A stretch of DNA of 64,000 nt. It comes from Candidatus Amunia macphersoniae (GTDB lineage Bacteria; Chloroflexota; Dormibacteria; Aeolococcales; Aeolococcaceae). The notes under the pieces are model-generated. The model worked only from the letters and a program-made list of their open reading frames with translations. It was not told the origin of the DNA and searched no databases. The stretch lies in contig JAEKNN010000009.1 in the NCBI GenBank assembly GCA_016464795.1, positions 50,057 to 114,056 of the forward strand, read 5' to 3'. This document shows, one piece after another, positions 35,348 through 44,386 of this stretch; the stretch's first letter is position 1; each line of letters opens with the position of its first letter. Position numbers and translations under genes: made by a program.

Positions 35348-36886
35348 ATGGCATCCATCGCCGCCGCCCCGCCCATCGGGCCGGCTCGGGAGACGCAACT
35401 GCGCAAGGGTGCGCTGGGGCTGGCCGACGACACGGTTGTCGCCATCTCCAGCACCGCCCCGGCGTACAGTATCGCCACCTCCCTGGCCGGGCTGGGGACG
35501 GCGGTGGCGCTGCATGCCCCGGCCGCGATCATCGTCGGCTTCCTGCCCGTGATGGGCATCGCGGTGGCGTTCTGGTTGCTCAACCGCATCGAACAGGATT
35601 GCGGCGCCTCGTACTCCTGGGTGAGGCGGTTCATGGGCAAACCTCTCGGGTTCATGAACGGCTGGGTGATCATCGTGGCCGACGTCATCTTCTGCGCCTT
35701 CGCCGGCCCGCAATGCGGCCAGGCCACCCTGCAACTGATCAACAACGCCCATCTGACCAGTCTCGGGCCGATCTCGTTGGACGCAACCAACAGCACTGCG
35801 GACGTGGTCGTGGGGGTGCTCTGGCTGGCCCTGTTGACCTGGATGGTGGTGGTGGGCATCCGCATGGCGGCGAAGTTTCAATGGGTGCTGCTGGCTCTCG
35901 AGTACTTCATCGTGCTCGGCTTCGCCATCGGTGGCCTGTTCCATGGCGGCGGCTCGGCCTTCTCGGCGGATTGGTTCAATCCCTTCACGTTCGGCGGCTT
36001 GGGACCGCTCGCGGCCGGGGTGGTGATCAGCGTCTTCTTCTACTGGGGCTGGGACACAGCTGCGAATCTCAACGAGGAGAGCGGCGACGCTGCCGAGGCG
36101 CCGGGCCGCGCCGGCATGCTGGGCATGGTCGCCCTGCTGGGGATCTTTCTGGTCACCGCCGCATCGATCCAGCACGTGCTCACACCCGACCAGATCGTCG
36201 GCAGCGGGATAGGGACGCTGAGCCTGTTCGCCTCCTCGCTGGTGCCGGAGCCGCTCGCCTCGCTGGCAGTGCTGGCCCTGATCTCCTCCACCGTGGCGAC
36301 CGTGCAGACCACGCTGCTGCCCTCCGCTCGCACCGCTTTCTCAATGGGTCGTGACGGCTCACTCGGTCGGGTGTGGGCGATCGTGCATCCGACGTTCAGA
36401 ACACCCTGGATCGGCACCATCATCTTCGGCATCCTCTCCGGCGGCATCGCGCTGCTCTCGTTGAAGCTCGGTGGTCTCAACGCCGTGGTCGCCGCCGGGG
36501 TGACCTCGATCGGCGTGATGGTCTCGTACTACTACGGCATGACCGGAATCGCCTGCGCGGTCGCTGTCGCTCGCCGCGGCATCCGGAGCGCCTCGGACGT
36601 GGTCCTTGGCATGGTCATCCCGGTCGCCAGCGCCTTGACCCTGGGGGCGCTGGCCGGTTACTTCGTGGTCAACAGCTGGAGGTCGGCTGATTCGCTCAGC
36701 CTCGACGCCAGCAACGGGCGCTTCGTGGCCATCCTGCCTCTGGCATTGATCGCGTCGGGGATTCCTGCCTATGTCTGGTCGGCGCTGCGGCGCCGCCCGC
36801 CCGTTGCGCCCGAACCCGGGTCTGTCGAGCTGCTCGGGACGGGGAATCGACAGGGCGCCGCGGTCGTCGCAGGGGCGAATTCGTGA
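35348..36886 (+). CDS. APC family amino acid/polyamine permease
   Basis: A 512-residue, twelve-helix APC-superfamily transporter. The first helices read VAISSTAPAYSIATSLAGLG and IIVGFLPVMGIAVAFWLLNR, and the segment GASYSWVRRFMGKPLGFMNG is the characteristic APC loop. The middle FYWGWDTAANLNEESGDA is typical of the amino acid and polyamine permeases found with GABA or putrescine catabolic genes. ATG 35348 is preceded by AGGGGG seven bases upstream. Its stop overlaps the GTG of the next aminotransferase. Likely substrate is putrescine, GABA or a related amine, on context. Confidence 0.88.
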   Translation: MASIAAAPPIGPARETQLRKGALGLADDTVVAISSTAPAYSIATSLAGLGTAVALHAPAAIIVGFLPVMGIAVAFWLLNRIEQDCGASYSWVRRFMGKPLGFMNGWVIIVADVIFCAFAGPQCGQATLQLINNAHLTSLGPISLDATNSTADVVVGVLWLALLTWMVVVGIRMAAKFQWVLLALEYFIVLGFAIGGLFHGGGSAFSADWFNPFTFGGLGPLAAGVVISVFFYWGWDTAANLNEESGDAAEAPGRAGMLGMVALLGIFLVTAASIQHVLTPDQIVGSGIGTLSLFASSLVPEPLASLAVLALISSTVATVQTTLLPSARTAFSMGRDGSLGRVWAIVHPTFRTPWIGTIIFGILSGGIALLSLKLGGLNAVVAAGVTSIGVMVSYYYGMTGIACAVAVARRGIRSASDVVLGMVIPVASALTLGALAGYFVVNSWRSADSLSLDASNGRFVAILPLALIASGIPAYVWSALRRRPPVAPEPGSVELLGTGNRQGAAVVAGANS

Positions 36887-38250
36887 GCGTGGCGCTGCGC
36901 ATCGACAGCGCCCGCGTCGCCGAGCTGACCAAGCGTGAGGAGGGTGATTTCCTGGCCAAGCGCCAAGGTTCGCGGGAGATGTGGCAGCAGGCCACGGGGT
37001 CGATGCCCCGCGGTGTGCCCTCGTCGTTCCAGGACACTCCGCCGCAGCCGGTCTTCATCGACCGCGGCGAGGGGAGCAGGGTGTGGGACGTCGACGGCAA
37101 CGAGTACGTCGACTTCCACAACGGCTTCGGGGTGATGGTGGTGGGACACGCCCACCCGTCAATCGTGGGCGCGGTCAATGAACGCATGTCGCGCGGTTCG
37201 CACTTCGCCCAACCGGTCGCCCAGGACATCGAGGTCGCGACCGAGCTGGGGCGCCGCTTCGCGCAGCCTCAGTGGCGGTTCACCAACAGCGGCACTGAGT
37301 CGACACTCGATGCGGTACGCCTGGCGCGGGGATTCACCGGCCGGGAACGCCTGATCAAGATCGAGGCCTCCTACCACGGTCACCACGACTCCCTTCTGGT
37401 CAGCGTGGAGCCAGCCCGTGACCTGATGGGGCCGGTCGACCAGCCCAACTCGGTCAAGTATTGCGAGGGCATCCCTCAGGCGATGGTGGACCTGGTCACC
37501 GTGGTTCCTTTCAACGATCTCGAGGCACTGGAGCGGGCTTTCGCGGCACATCACGACGTCGCCGCCGTTGTGCTCGAACCGGTGATGATGAACATCGGCA
37601 TCGTGCTCCCCGACCAGGGCTACCTTGCCGGGGTGCGTGAGATCGCCCACCGGCACGACGCGCTGCTCATCTTCGACGAGGTGAAGACGGGGGTCACGAT
37701 TGCGGCCGGAGGCGCCACCGAGCGCTTTGGGGTTGTCCCCGACATCGTCTGCCTGGCCAAAGCCATCGGTGGCGGACTTCCATGCGGAGCGATCGGCGGC
37801 CGCGCCGATGTGATGGCGGCGATCACCGATGGCAGGGTCGCGCAGATGGGCACCTTCAACGGCAACCCGCTCACCACCGCCGCTTCACGAGCCACCCTCT
37901 ACGACGTGCTGACGCCGGCGGCGTACGCACACTTCGATGCCCTCGCCGAGGACCTGCAGGGCGGTCTCGATGCTGTCATCGCCGACCACGAGCTCCCGTT
38001 CCACGTCCTCACCCTGGCCGCGCGCGGATGCGTCACCTACCGCAAGGAGCCGGTACGCAATTACCGCGACTACCTCGAGATCGACAACGCGGTGCCCTAC
38101 CTGTCCTGGCTGTACCAGACCAACCGCGGTGTGCTCATGGCGCCGGGCGCCGAAGAGAATTGGACGCTCTCTGTGCAGCACACCGACAGCGACGCTCGGC
38201 GATACGTGGAGAACTTCAAGGAATTCGCCCGCGATCTCACCGGCGCCTGA
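36883..38250 (+). CDS. Class III aminotransferase, glutamate-1-semialdehyde aminomutase-like
   Basis: A 455-residue PLP enzyme. The PLP Lys is in VCLAKAIGGGLPCGAIGG, with LLIFDEVKTGVT before it and cofactor loop TNSGTESTLDAVRLARG. The overall layout (SMPRGVPSSFQDTPPQPVFI at the N-terminus and YHGHHDSLL) is that of the GSA-aminomutase-like group, many of which are omega- or beta-amino acid transaminases rather than haem enzymes. Here it is coupled to an amine permease and gabT, so a second amine-donor transaminase is more likely than tetrapyrrole synthesis. The start GTG overlaps the permease stop by four bases. Confidence 0.85.
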   Translation: MSVALRIDSARVAELTKREEGDFLAKRQGSREMWQQATGSMPRGVPSSFQDTPPQPVFIDRGEGSRVWDVDGNEYVDFHNGFGVMVVGHAHPSIVGAVNERMSRGSHFAQPVAQDIEVATELGRRFAQPQWRFTNSGTESTLDAVRLARGFTGRERLIKIEASYHGHHDSLLVSVEPARDLMGPVDQPNSVKYCEGIPQAMVDLVTVVPFNDLEALERAFAAHHDVAAVVLEPVMMNIGIVLPDQGYLAGVREIAHRHDALLIFDEVKTGVTIAAGGATERFGVVPDIVCLAKAIGGGLPCGAIGGRADVMAAITDGRVAQMGTFNGNPLTTAASRATLYDVLTPAAYAHFDALAEDLQGGLDAVIADHELPFHVLTLAARGCVTYRKEPVRNYRDYLEIDNAVPYLSWLYQTNRGVLMAPGAEENWTLSVQHTDSDARRYVENFKEFARDLTGA

Positions 38251-38395
38251 TCACAGCTCCCGGGGGTGTGGCGGGGGAGGGGAGTTGTGCGCGCGCAGGT
38301 ATTTTTGCGCGGCCGACGTTCATCTCTTATGACGGCGCCCGTGCGCCCCCGCGAGTCCGCTCCCGCCCTTCCCGGCAGCAGACAGGAGAAACGCC

Positions 38396-39346
38396 ATGCG
38401 CATCCCACACCTGACCCTCACGGCCCTCGCCGCCGCCGCCGCCGTCGCCACCATGGTGCCGGGCACCACCGCGCATGCCTCGGTCGATGGCTCCGGCTCC
38501 GCCGGCTCGGTCGCTCACGCCGTCCATTTCGTTCTGCCCAAGGGCGCGGCGGCAACCGGCACTGCGACTCCCTCGAGCAACCTGGTGTACAACGGCGGCC
38601 CGGTGGAGAACGCGGGCTCGACCAATTACGCGATCTTCTGGGAGCCGACCCTGACCGCGTCGGTCAACAGCGTCAGCCCCCAGTACAACTCGTTGATCAC
38701 CCGCTTCCTGTCGGACATCGGCGGCACCCCGCTGTACGGCGTGACGTCGCAGTACTACCAGGTCAGCGGGGGCGCCACCCAGTACATCGCCAACAGCTCG
38801 AGCTTCGGCGGTTCGTACCTCGACACCTCGATCTATCCGGGGCCTGCGCTCACGGATGCCGAAATCCAGGCTGAGGTGACCAAGGTCATGGCGATCAAGG
38901 GCTGGACCGGCGGGGTCGGCCACGAGTTCTTCGTCTTCACCGCCAAGGGCGAGATCTCCTGCGCTGGGGTCGAGTGCTCGAATGCGGTGTTCTGCGCCTA
39001 CCACAGCAGCTTCGCCAGCAGTGGCCAGGAGGTGCTGTACGCCAACCAGCCCTACACCGGCACCACCCCGGTCGGGTGCACCACCCCCTCGTCTCCGAAT
39101 GGTGACCTGGATGCCGACAGCACCATCAACGTGGTCAGCCACGAGCTGGCCGAGACGGTGACCGATCCCAGCGTTGGCAACAGCAACTACGCCTGGCTGG
39201 ACGCGACGGGTCAGGAGATCGGCGACAAGTGCAACTTCACCTTCGGCAGCACCGACGGTGCCGGCGCCGACCTCTACGCCAACGGGCACCCCTACATCGT
39301 CCAGCAGGAGTGGAGCAACCGGGCCAACGCCTGCTCGATGTCCTAG
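38396..39346 (+). CDS. Secreted protein of EXORDIUM/Phi-1-like type
   Basis: A 316-residue secreted protein. The signal peptide is LTLTALAAAAAVATMVPGTT followed by AHA, a good cleavage site. The mature chain contains NYAIFWEP near its start, four cysteines in two pairs (CAGVECSNAVFC), and a later NVVSHELAETVTDPSVGNS, followed by WLDATGQEIGDKCNFTF. The layout matches bacterial proteins related to plant EXORDIUM/phosphate-induced protein 1, in which an H-E-(L/I)-A-E-x-x-T-(D/N)-P motif is conserved. It resembles HExxH but the second His is Glu, so a zinc protease role is not supported. AGGAG precedes ATG 38396. It stands alone. Confidence 0.7.
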   Translation: MRIPHLTLTALAAAAAVATMVPGTTAHASVDGSGSAGSVAHAVHFVLPKGAAATGTATPSSNLVYNGGPVENAGSTNYAIFWEPTLTASVNSVSPQYNSLITRFLSDIGGTPLYGVTSQYYQVSGGATQYIANSSSFGGSYLDTSIYPGPALTDAEIQAEVTKVMAIKGWTGGVGHEFFVFTAKGEISCAGVECSNAVFCAYHSSFASSGQEVLYANQPYTGTTPVGCTTPSSPNGDLDADSTINVVSHELAETVTDPSVGNSNYAWLDATGQEIGDKCNFTFGSTDGAGADLYANGHPYIVQQEWSNRANACSMS

Positions 39347-39384
39347 GGACAGCCCACGCGCCCGAGCGTTATTGGCCGGGTGCG

Positions 39385-39421
39385 GCCTTCCTCACCAGCC
39401 TGCGCGCCCGGTGAGGAAGGC
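39385..39421. terminator. Bidirectional hairpin between convergent genes
   Basis: GCCTTCCTCACC and GGTGAGGAAGGC form a perfect 12-bp stem around a 13-base loop. It lies 39 bases after the secreted-protein stop and includes the last codons and stop of the convergent alpha/beta hydrolase. There is no T-run, so it may act as a weak or factor-assisted terminator. Confidence 0.55.
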
Positions 39422-40243
39422 GTCGACCGCTGCGCAGGTCGACTCGTCGGTCACCACCGTGTAGTGGTTGGCGTCGACCTCCACGACGCGAGCGCTCGGG
39501 GTCTGGGCGAGGAACGCATCGCGGTCGGTGCGACTGACGACGAACCCGCCCTCGCCCAGGGGTCGGCGCGCCACCACCAGCAGAGTTGGTTGAGCGATCG
39601 AGTTCCACAGGTCGCGCTGGTGGTGGTCGACCCCCCAGCGCACGTCCTCGAAGACCGCGTCGCGATCGGTGCGAGAGCGCACCCCCCCGGGCACCTCCTC
39701 GAGGTCGTACTCGTAGTACCGGTCCCAGTGGTTGCTCCAGGGGTCGATGACCCCGATGGCCTGCACCCTGGCGACGTAGGTGGCCGCGTCCGGGTGCACC
39801 GCGCCGAGCCGCTCCAGGCCGGCCATGATCGGTGGCAGCGCCTCTGGTTCGGGCGAGCCGAGCCCGTCGAGCAGAACCAGCCGTCGCACTGTGTCGGCGT
39901 CGAGACCAGCCGCGGCCATGGCGACGTATGCGCCCATCGAGTGACCGATGAGGTCGGCCGAGCCGCCGAGAATCTGGACCACGTCGAGCACGTCGCGTGC
40001 ATGCGCCGGCCAGCCATAGGTCCCCGCCGGCGTGACCTCGCTGAAGCCGCGTCCGCGCAGGTCGACACTGACCACGTGGTGGTCGGTGCCCACGAGCCGC
40101 TCGGCGAGCAGGTCGAAGCTGCAGGCGTTGGAGCTCAATCCTGGAACACAGAGCACGGCCGGACCACCGCCGCCGTGATCGCGCAGGCGCAGCCTGCCGC
40201 CACTGACGCGCACGTCACGCTCGGTGATCTCACCTGTCTTCAT
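39392..40243 (-). CDS. Alpha/beta hydrolase
   Basis: A 283-residue alpha/beta-hydrolase-fold enzyme. The nucleophile elbow is DLIGHSMGAYVAMAAAG with Ser102, the oxyanion region is VLCVPGLSSNACSFD, and the C-terminal catalytic His is in VDANHYTVV. The D-L-R-G-R-G-F-S motif after the second strand is typical of carbon-carbon or ester hydrolases. No lid or substrate motif is decisive. It precedes, on the same strand, the end of the branched-chain amino acid transport operon, but a strong hairpin separates them, so it is probably an independent gene. Confidence 0.85.
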   Translation of the reverse strand: MKTGEITERDVRVSGGRLRLRDHGGGGPAVLCVPGLSSNACSFDLLAERLVGTDHHVVSVDLRGRGFSEVTPAGTYGWPAHARDVLDVVQILGGSADLIGHSMGAYVAMAAAGLDADTVRRLVLLDGLGSPEPEALPPIMAGLERLGAVHPDAATYVARVQAIGVIDPWSNHWDRYYEYDLEEVPGGVRSRTDRDAVFEDVRWGVDHHQRDLWNSIAQPTLLVVARRPLGEGGFVVSRTDRDAFLAQTPSARVVEVDANHYTVVTDESTCAAVDAFLTGRAGW

Positions 40244-40252
40244 GAGGGAACA

Positions 40253-40281
40253 GGGAGGCGCGCATCCGGTGCGCGCCTCCC
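40253..40281 (-). terminator. Hairpin after the ABC importer substrate-binding gene
   Basis: GGGAGGCGCGC and GCGCGCCTCCC form a perfect 11-bp, all-GC-rich stem with a 7-base loop, ten bases after the stop codon of the binding-protein gene. It lacks a long T-run but should end the liv-type operon before the hydrolase gene. Confidence 0.65.
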
Positions 40282-40291
40282 GTCAGTCCGG

Positions 40292-41590
40292 TTACAGCGA
40301 CAACGACTTGGCCGCGCTGGATTCGAAGTAGGGCTGGATGATGCGCAGGAAGCCCGGAGCGGTGGTGTCGACCTGGGCGATGTCGGTCTGGCGATCAGCC
40401 GGTCCCAGCTGGGGGGTGTAGTTGAGCGGTGGGATGAGCCCGCCAAAGCTGAGCGATCCCAGGTTCAGCTTGGCGTTGAGGATGCCCTGGCGGGTGAGGT
40501 CGTTGCTCTCGATCGCCTTCTTGAGCACCGCCACCTCCATCTCGGCTTCGCAGTAGCCATACACGAAGTAGCCATCGGGCACCTGCGCGGCGAAGTACTT
40601 GTCATGGTCGGCGAGAAATTGCTTCATGCCCGGCACGGAGGTGTCGCCCCAGCCCGCTTCGTAGCCGAGCACCCAGGTGCTGCCGCCGCCGAGTCCCGCG
40701 AGAACCGGGAACACCGGGGTCGGCTTGTCCTTGGCGGTTCCCTTGTCGGTCATCAGGAACTCGGACCACGCCGGTCCCTGGAAGACCCAGTGCGGGAAGT
40801 AGCCCATGGCGGCCGCGGTACCGACGAGCTTGGCTGCAAACGTCGGCAGCGCGGTGACGAACACATACTCAGCGCCGCTGGCCTGCAGGGTGTGCGCCTG
40901 ACCGGTGAGATCCGCGTCGGTGAGGTTGTAGGGGACCTGTCCGACATCGTTGAAGCTGTACGCCGACTTGGCTGCCGTGTAGCCCTTGAGCCCATCGGCG
41001 CCGTAGTCGTCGTTCTGGTAGAACATGGCCAGCTTGGCGGTCTTGTGACCCTGCTGGTTGACTATGTAATCGACGCCGTTGGCGACGTCGATGGCGTAGG
41101 GGGTGCCGATCACCGCCATCACCGGGTCGCTGACAAACGCCGAGGCCTGGGCGGCGGCCCCGACCACCAACTTGGCGCTGCCCGCCTGGCTTTCGATGGC
41201 CTTGGTGGTGGGACTGCCCAACGACTGAGCGAGCAACGCCATCTGGGGCAGAAGCTCATTGAAGAACTGGACGTGCAACTGCGGCTTGTACTGGTCGTCC
41301 TTCTCGACGAAGTTGATCTTCCAGCCGTCGATGCCGCCGTTGTCGTTGACGTGCTTGAAATACGCTTCCTGGCCCTTGGTGAGCGGGACGCCGATGGCGG
41401 CGGCGATCCCGGTGAGCGGGCTGATGATGCCGACGGTGATGGTCTTCGACGACGCATCAATGCCGGGGCCGGTCTGGAGCGTGCCGCCACCGCTGCTGCT
41501 GCTGCCGGAACCTCCAGTGCCGCAGGCGGCGACCGTCAGCACCAACGCGGTGCAAGTGGCCAACCGGGCTGACTTCTTGGACAGGGACAT
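40292..41590 (-). CDS. ABC importer substrate-binding lipoprotein (LivK-like)
   Basis: A 432-residue periplasmic-binding-protein type 1 lipoprotein. The signal peptide ends in the lipobox VAAC with Cys23 as the lipidation site, followed by a Gly/Ser linker. The mature part begins TITVGIISPLTGIAAAIGVP, the usual opening of branched-chain amino acid-type binding proteins. It should capture a hydrophobic amino acid, amide or related compound outside the cell and hand it to the LivHM channel encoded upstream on the same strand. It is the last gene of the operon, and a hairpin follows. Confidence 0.9.
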   Translation of the reverse strand: MSLSKKSARLATCTALVLTVAACGTGGSGSSSSGGGTLQTGPGIDASSKTITVGIISPLTGIAAAIGVPLTKGQEAYFKHVNDNGGIDGWKINFVEKDDQYKPQLHVQFFNELLPQMALLAQSLGSPTTKAIESQAGSAKLVVGAAAQASAFVSDPVMAVIGTPYAIDVANGVDYIVNQQGHKTAKLAMFYQNDDYGADGLKGYTAAKSAYSFNDVGQVPYNLTDADLTGQAHTLQASGAEYVFVTALPTFAAKLVGTAAAMGYFPHWVFQGPAWSEFLMTDKGTAKDKPTPVFPVLAGLGGGSTWVLGYEAGWGDTSVPGMKQFLADHDKYFAAQVPDGYFVYGYCEAEMEVAVLKKAIESNDLTRQGILNAKLNLGSLSFGGLIPPLNYTPQLGPADRQTDIAQVDTTAPGFLRIIQPYFESSAAKSLSL

Positions 41591-41595
41591 GGCGC

Positions 41596-42705
41596 CTACT
41601 CCTCTACTAGCGGTGACGGGTGAACAGCGACCGCCGCGGTGCGGCGGCGATGCGTGATGGAACCGGCGGCGCGGGCCACCAGACCGATGAGGCCGCGTGG
41701 CTCAACGACCAGGAAAACCACGATCAGAAGGCCGTACAGCAGATTGGTGGCGTCGCTGACGGCGATGCCACCCTGGCCTGCGGAGTGTTGAAGGAAGGGC
41801 ACCGAGTCGCTGTAGTGAATCAGCAGGGTGGGCAAACCGGTGATGAACACCGAGCCGAGCAGCGCGCCCCACACTGTGCCGATGCCGCCGACGATGATGA
41901 TCGCCACGAACTGGATGGAGAGCAGCAGTCCCCACTGGGATGGATCGACATGGAAGAGGAAAGCGCCGTAGAGGGCTCCGCAGAGCCCGGCGAGGAATGA
42001 CGAGACCACGAACGCCGCCAGCTTGGTGCGCGCCAGGTTGACGCCCATCAGCGCGGCTGCGATCTCGCGATCCCGGACGGCCTGCATGGCCCGACCGCTG
42101 CGCGTGCGCATCAGGTTGTGCACGAACCACATCGACAACGCCAGCAATGTGAGTGCCAGGAAGTAGTAGCAACCGTTGCGGTCGAAGCTGACACCAGCGA
42201 TGGTCAACCCGTTCCCGCCGAAGTCGGCCGGCCCCCACATGGGCTGAGGGGTTGCTCGTCCGGCAGGACCGCCGGTGATCGCCGGAATGTTCACGAAGAG
42301 GTGGGTCCCGAGGAACACCAAGCCGATGGTCACGATCGCCAGGTAGAGGCCGCGCAGGCGCAGCGCGGTGGGGCCCACCAGCAGCCCGACCAGCCCGGCG
42401 GCCACACCTGCGCCTGGGATCCAGAGGGCGGCGTTGACGCCATGGTCGGCCAGGAAGGCGGCGGTGTAGGCGCCGATGCCGAGGAAGAAGGCGTGGCCGA
42501 GCGAGACCTGCCCGGTGTAGCCGGTCAGGACATTGAGGCCGAGCGCGCCGATGGCGGCGATGAGGATGAAGTCGGCGGTGCTCAACCAGAAGGCATCCAG
42601 AACGAAGGGCAGGGTGCAGGCCGCGAGCAGGAGCAGGACGATGGCCACAGTCCCGGGCGACGGCCGGCTGATGCGCGACGGCTGCGGACTGGTGGAGACC
42701 GCCAT
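41596..42705 (-). CDS. livM: Branched-chain amino acid ABC permease, LivM type
   Basis: A 369-residue, about ten-helix permease. The family stretch GALGLNVLTGYTGQVSLGHA near residue 55 and the EAA-like loop RTRSGRAMQAVRDREIAAALM are LivM hallmarks. A long frame extends upstream but overlaps livH; ATG 42705 overlaps the livH stop by one base (TGATG), so that is the real start. It pairs with LivH to form the transmembrane channel. The C-terminal tail is basic and cytoplasmic. Five bases separate its stop from the start of the binding-protein gene. Confidence 0.92.
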   Translation of the reverse strand: MAVSTSPQPSRISRPSPGTVAIVLLLLAACTLPFVLDAFWLSTADFILIAAIGALGLNVLTGYTGQVSLGHAFFLGIGAYTAAFLADHGVNAALWIPGAGVAAGLVGLLVGPTALRLRGLYLAIVTIGLVFLGTHLFVNIPAITGGPAGRATPQPMWGPADFGGNGLTIAGVSFDRNGCYYFLALTLLALSMWFVHNLMRTRSGRAMQAVRDREIAAALMGVNLARTKLAAFVVSSFLAGLCGALYGAFLFHVDPSQWGLLLSIQFVAIIIVGGIGTVWGALLGSVFITGLPTLLIHYSDSVPFLQHSAGQGGIAVSDATNLLYGLLIVVFLVVEPRGLIGLVARAAGSITHRRRTAAVAVHPSPLVEE

Positions 42706-43604
42706 CACACTCGCTCCGCGGGGGGCCGGCCGAACAGCCCGTACGGCTTCACCAGCAGCACCGCGATCATGACGATGTACGGGGCGATCGAGTAGAAGTT
42801 GTGGCCCAGCCAGGGCACGCTGCTGCTGTAGCCGTCGAAGAGCTCGTACACCAGGCCGATCACCAGGCCGCCGACCACCGCCCCGATCGGCGAGTCCAGG
42901 CCACCGATGATGATCGCGGGGAAGGCCAGCAGGGCGATGTCGCCAATGCTCGGATCGAGCACGTTGGGAGAGCCGCTGAGGAAGATGCCGGCGACAGTGG
43001 CCAGCGCCCCGGCCAGGCCCCAGGCGATGGCATTGACACGTCGCACCGGGATCCCGGCAGCCAGTGCTGCCTCCTCGTCGATGGCGGTGGCACGCGTCGC
43101 CAGGCCGTACCGTGTGTACCTGTCGAAGACGAAGAAGCCGAGCAGGATGGCCGCGGTCACGACGATGGTCCACACCTTGACCCAGAGCAACACCACGCTG
43201 CCGAGATGCACCCCGGTGTTGCCCCAGGGATCACCCACTCCGTTGCCGCGCTCGGCGTTGCCGAACAGCGCTGACACCAGCGCCACGATGATGATGTTGA
43301 GCCCGATGGTGATCATCACCACGGTGAACGCCGGCTGCCCCTGGACGCGACGGAGGATCAGCATCTGGAAGACGATGCCGATCACCACCATCGCGACCAA
43401 GCCCAGGATCACCGCCAGCGGAAAGGGGAAGCCGTGGTCGACTGCGGCTGTCGACACCAGGTAGGCGCCCAGGAGCAGGAACGCACCCTGCGCGAAGTTG
43501 ATCACGTTGCTGGCCCGGTGGATGGCCGTGAAACCGAGCGCGATCAGCGCGTACACGCAGCCGAGTGCGACGCCGTTGAACAACAGCTGGAGGAAGGTGG
43601 TCAC
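42705..43604 (-). CDS. livH: Branched-chain amino acid ABC permease, LivH type
   Basis: A 299-residue integral membrane permease. It opens with LLFNGVALGCVYALIALGFT, the standard LivH first helix, and ends with the closing helices before LLVKPYGLFGRPPAERV. The cytoplasmic coupling loop is RYGLATRATAIDEEAALAAG, containing the EAA-like motif. It works with LivM and the LivG/LivF ATPases in high-affinity uptake of branched-chain or related amino acids. Overlaps of four and one bases with its neighbours show a tightly coupled operon. Confidence 0.93.
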   Translation of the reverse strand: MTTFLQLLFNGVALGCVYALIALGFTAIHRASNVINFAQGAFLLLGAYLVSTAAVDHGFPFPLAVILGLVAMVVIGIVFQMLILRRVQGQPAFTVVMITIGLNIIIVALVSALFGNAERGNGVGDPWGNTGVHLGSVVLLWVKVWTIVVTAAILLGFFVFDRYTRYGLATRATAIDEEAALAAGIPVRRVNAIAWGLAGALATVAGIFLSGSPNVLDPSIGDIALLAFPAIIIGGLDSPIGAVVGGLVIGLVYELFDGYSSSVPWLGHNFYSIAPYIVMIAVLLVKPYGLFGRPPAERV

Positions 43605-44386
43605 GCACTGGCCTCGAGTGGCTCGCCGAGGTACGCGTGGATGACCCGCTCGTCACGCTGCACCTCGGCCGGCGTCCCGTCGGCGATCACCTTGCCGAAG
43701 TCGAGCACGACCACGCGCTGGGCGACCTGCATGACCATCCCCATGTCGTGCTCGACGAGCACGATCGCCAAGCCACGCTCACTGTGCAGCCGGCGCACCA
43801 GCACGGTGATCTCGGCGCGTTCGGCACCGCTCATGCCCGCGACCGGCTCGTCGAGCAGCAACAGGTTCGCCTCCATGGCCAGCGCACGAGCCAGCTCCAC
43901 CTTCTTCTGCACCCCATACGGGAGCGTGGCCACGGGCGCGTCCGCGTACCTGTCGATCCCGCAGAATCCCAGGGCCTCGAGGGCGGCTGCACGATGGATG
44001 CGCTCCTCGGTGCGGGCGAAGCCGTACCACAGGCCGCCGCGCAGGGCTCCGCTGCGGAGCAGGTGATGCCGTCCGATCAACACGTTGTCGAGCACTGTGA
44101 GGTTGCGAAAGAGTCCGAGATTCTGGAGGGTGCGGGCGACGCCTGCCGCCGCCAGATCATCGACGCGCATGGTGCTGAGGTCACGTCCGCGCAGCAGGAT
44201 GCTGCCGCTGGTCGGCCGGTAGATGCAGGAGAGCACGTTGAAGAGCGACGTCTTGCCGGCGCCGTTGGGACCGATCACCGCGACCAGCTCACCCTCGTCG
44301 ACCCGGAGGGTCACGCCCTCGAACGCCGTGACCGCGCCGAAGCAGAGTTGCAGGTCGGTGGCCTCCAGGATGGGTTGGCCGGTCAC
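43601..44386 (-). CDS. livG: ABC importer ATPase, LivG type
   Basis: A 261-residue nucleotide-binding subunit. Walker A is GPNGAGKTSLFN, Walker B is LLLLDEPVAGMS and the switch His is in VLVEHDMG. The ABC signature position reads LPYGVQKKVELARAL, a known LivG variant of LSGGQ. The stretch VARTLQNLGLFRNLTVLDNV with R-T-x-Q-N is also LivG-typical. It hydrolyses ATP to drive the LivHM permease. Its start overlaps the stop of livF by four bases. Confidence 0.94.
   Translation of the reverse strand: MTGQPILEATDLQLCFGAVTAFEGVTLRVDEGELVAVIGPNGAGKTSLFNVLSCIYRPTSGSILLRGRDLSTMRVDDLAAAGVARTLQNLGLFRNLTVLDNVLIGRHHLLRSGALRGGLWYGFARTEERIHRAAALEALGFCGIDRYADAPVATLPYGVQKKVELARALAMEANLLLLDEPVAGMSGAERAEITVLVRRLHSERGLAIVLVEHDMGMVMQVAQRVVVLDFGKVIADGTPAEVQRDERVIHAYLGEPLEASA

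Noticed and set aside
38936..39140. Metalloprotease reading of the secreted EXORDIUM-like protein
   Set aside because: HELAE lacks the second zinc His of HExxH; family resemblance is to EXORDIUM-type proteins.
42706..43173. N-terminal extension of LivM into livH
   Set aside because: The extension is the shadow of livH in another frame. ATG 42705 overlapping the livH stop gives the normal LivM start.
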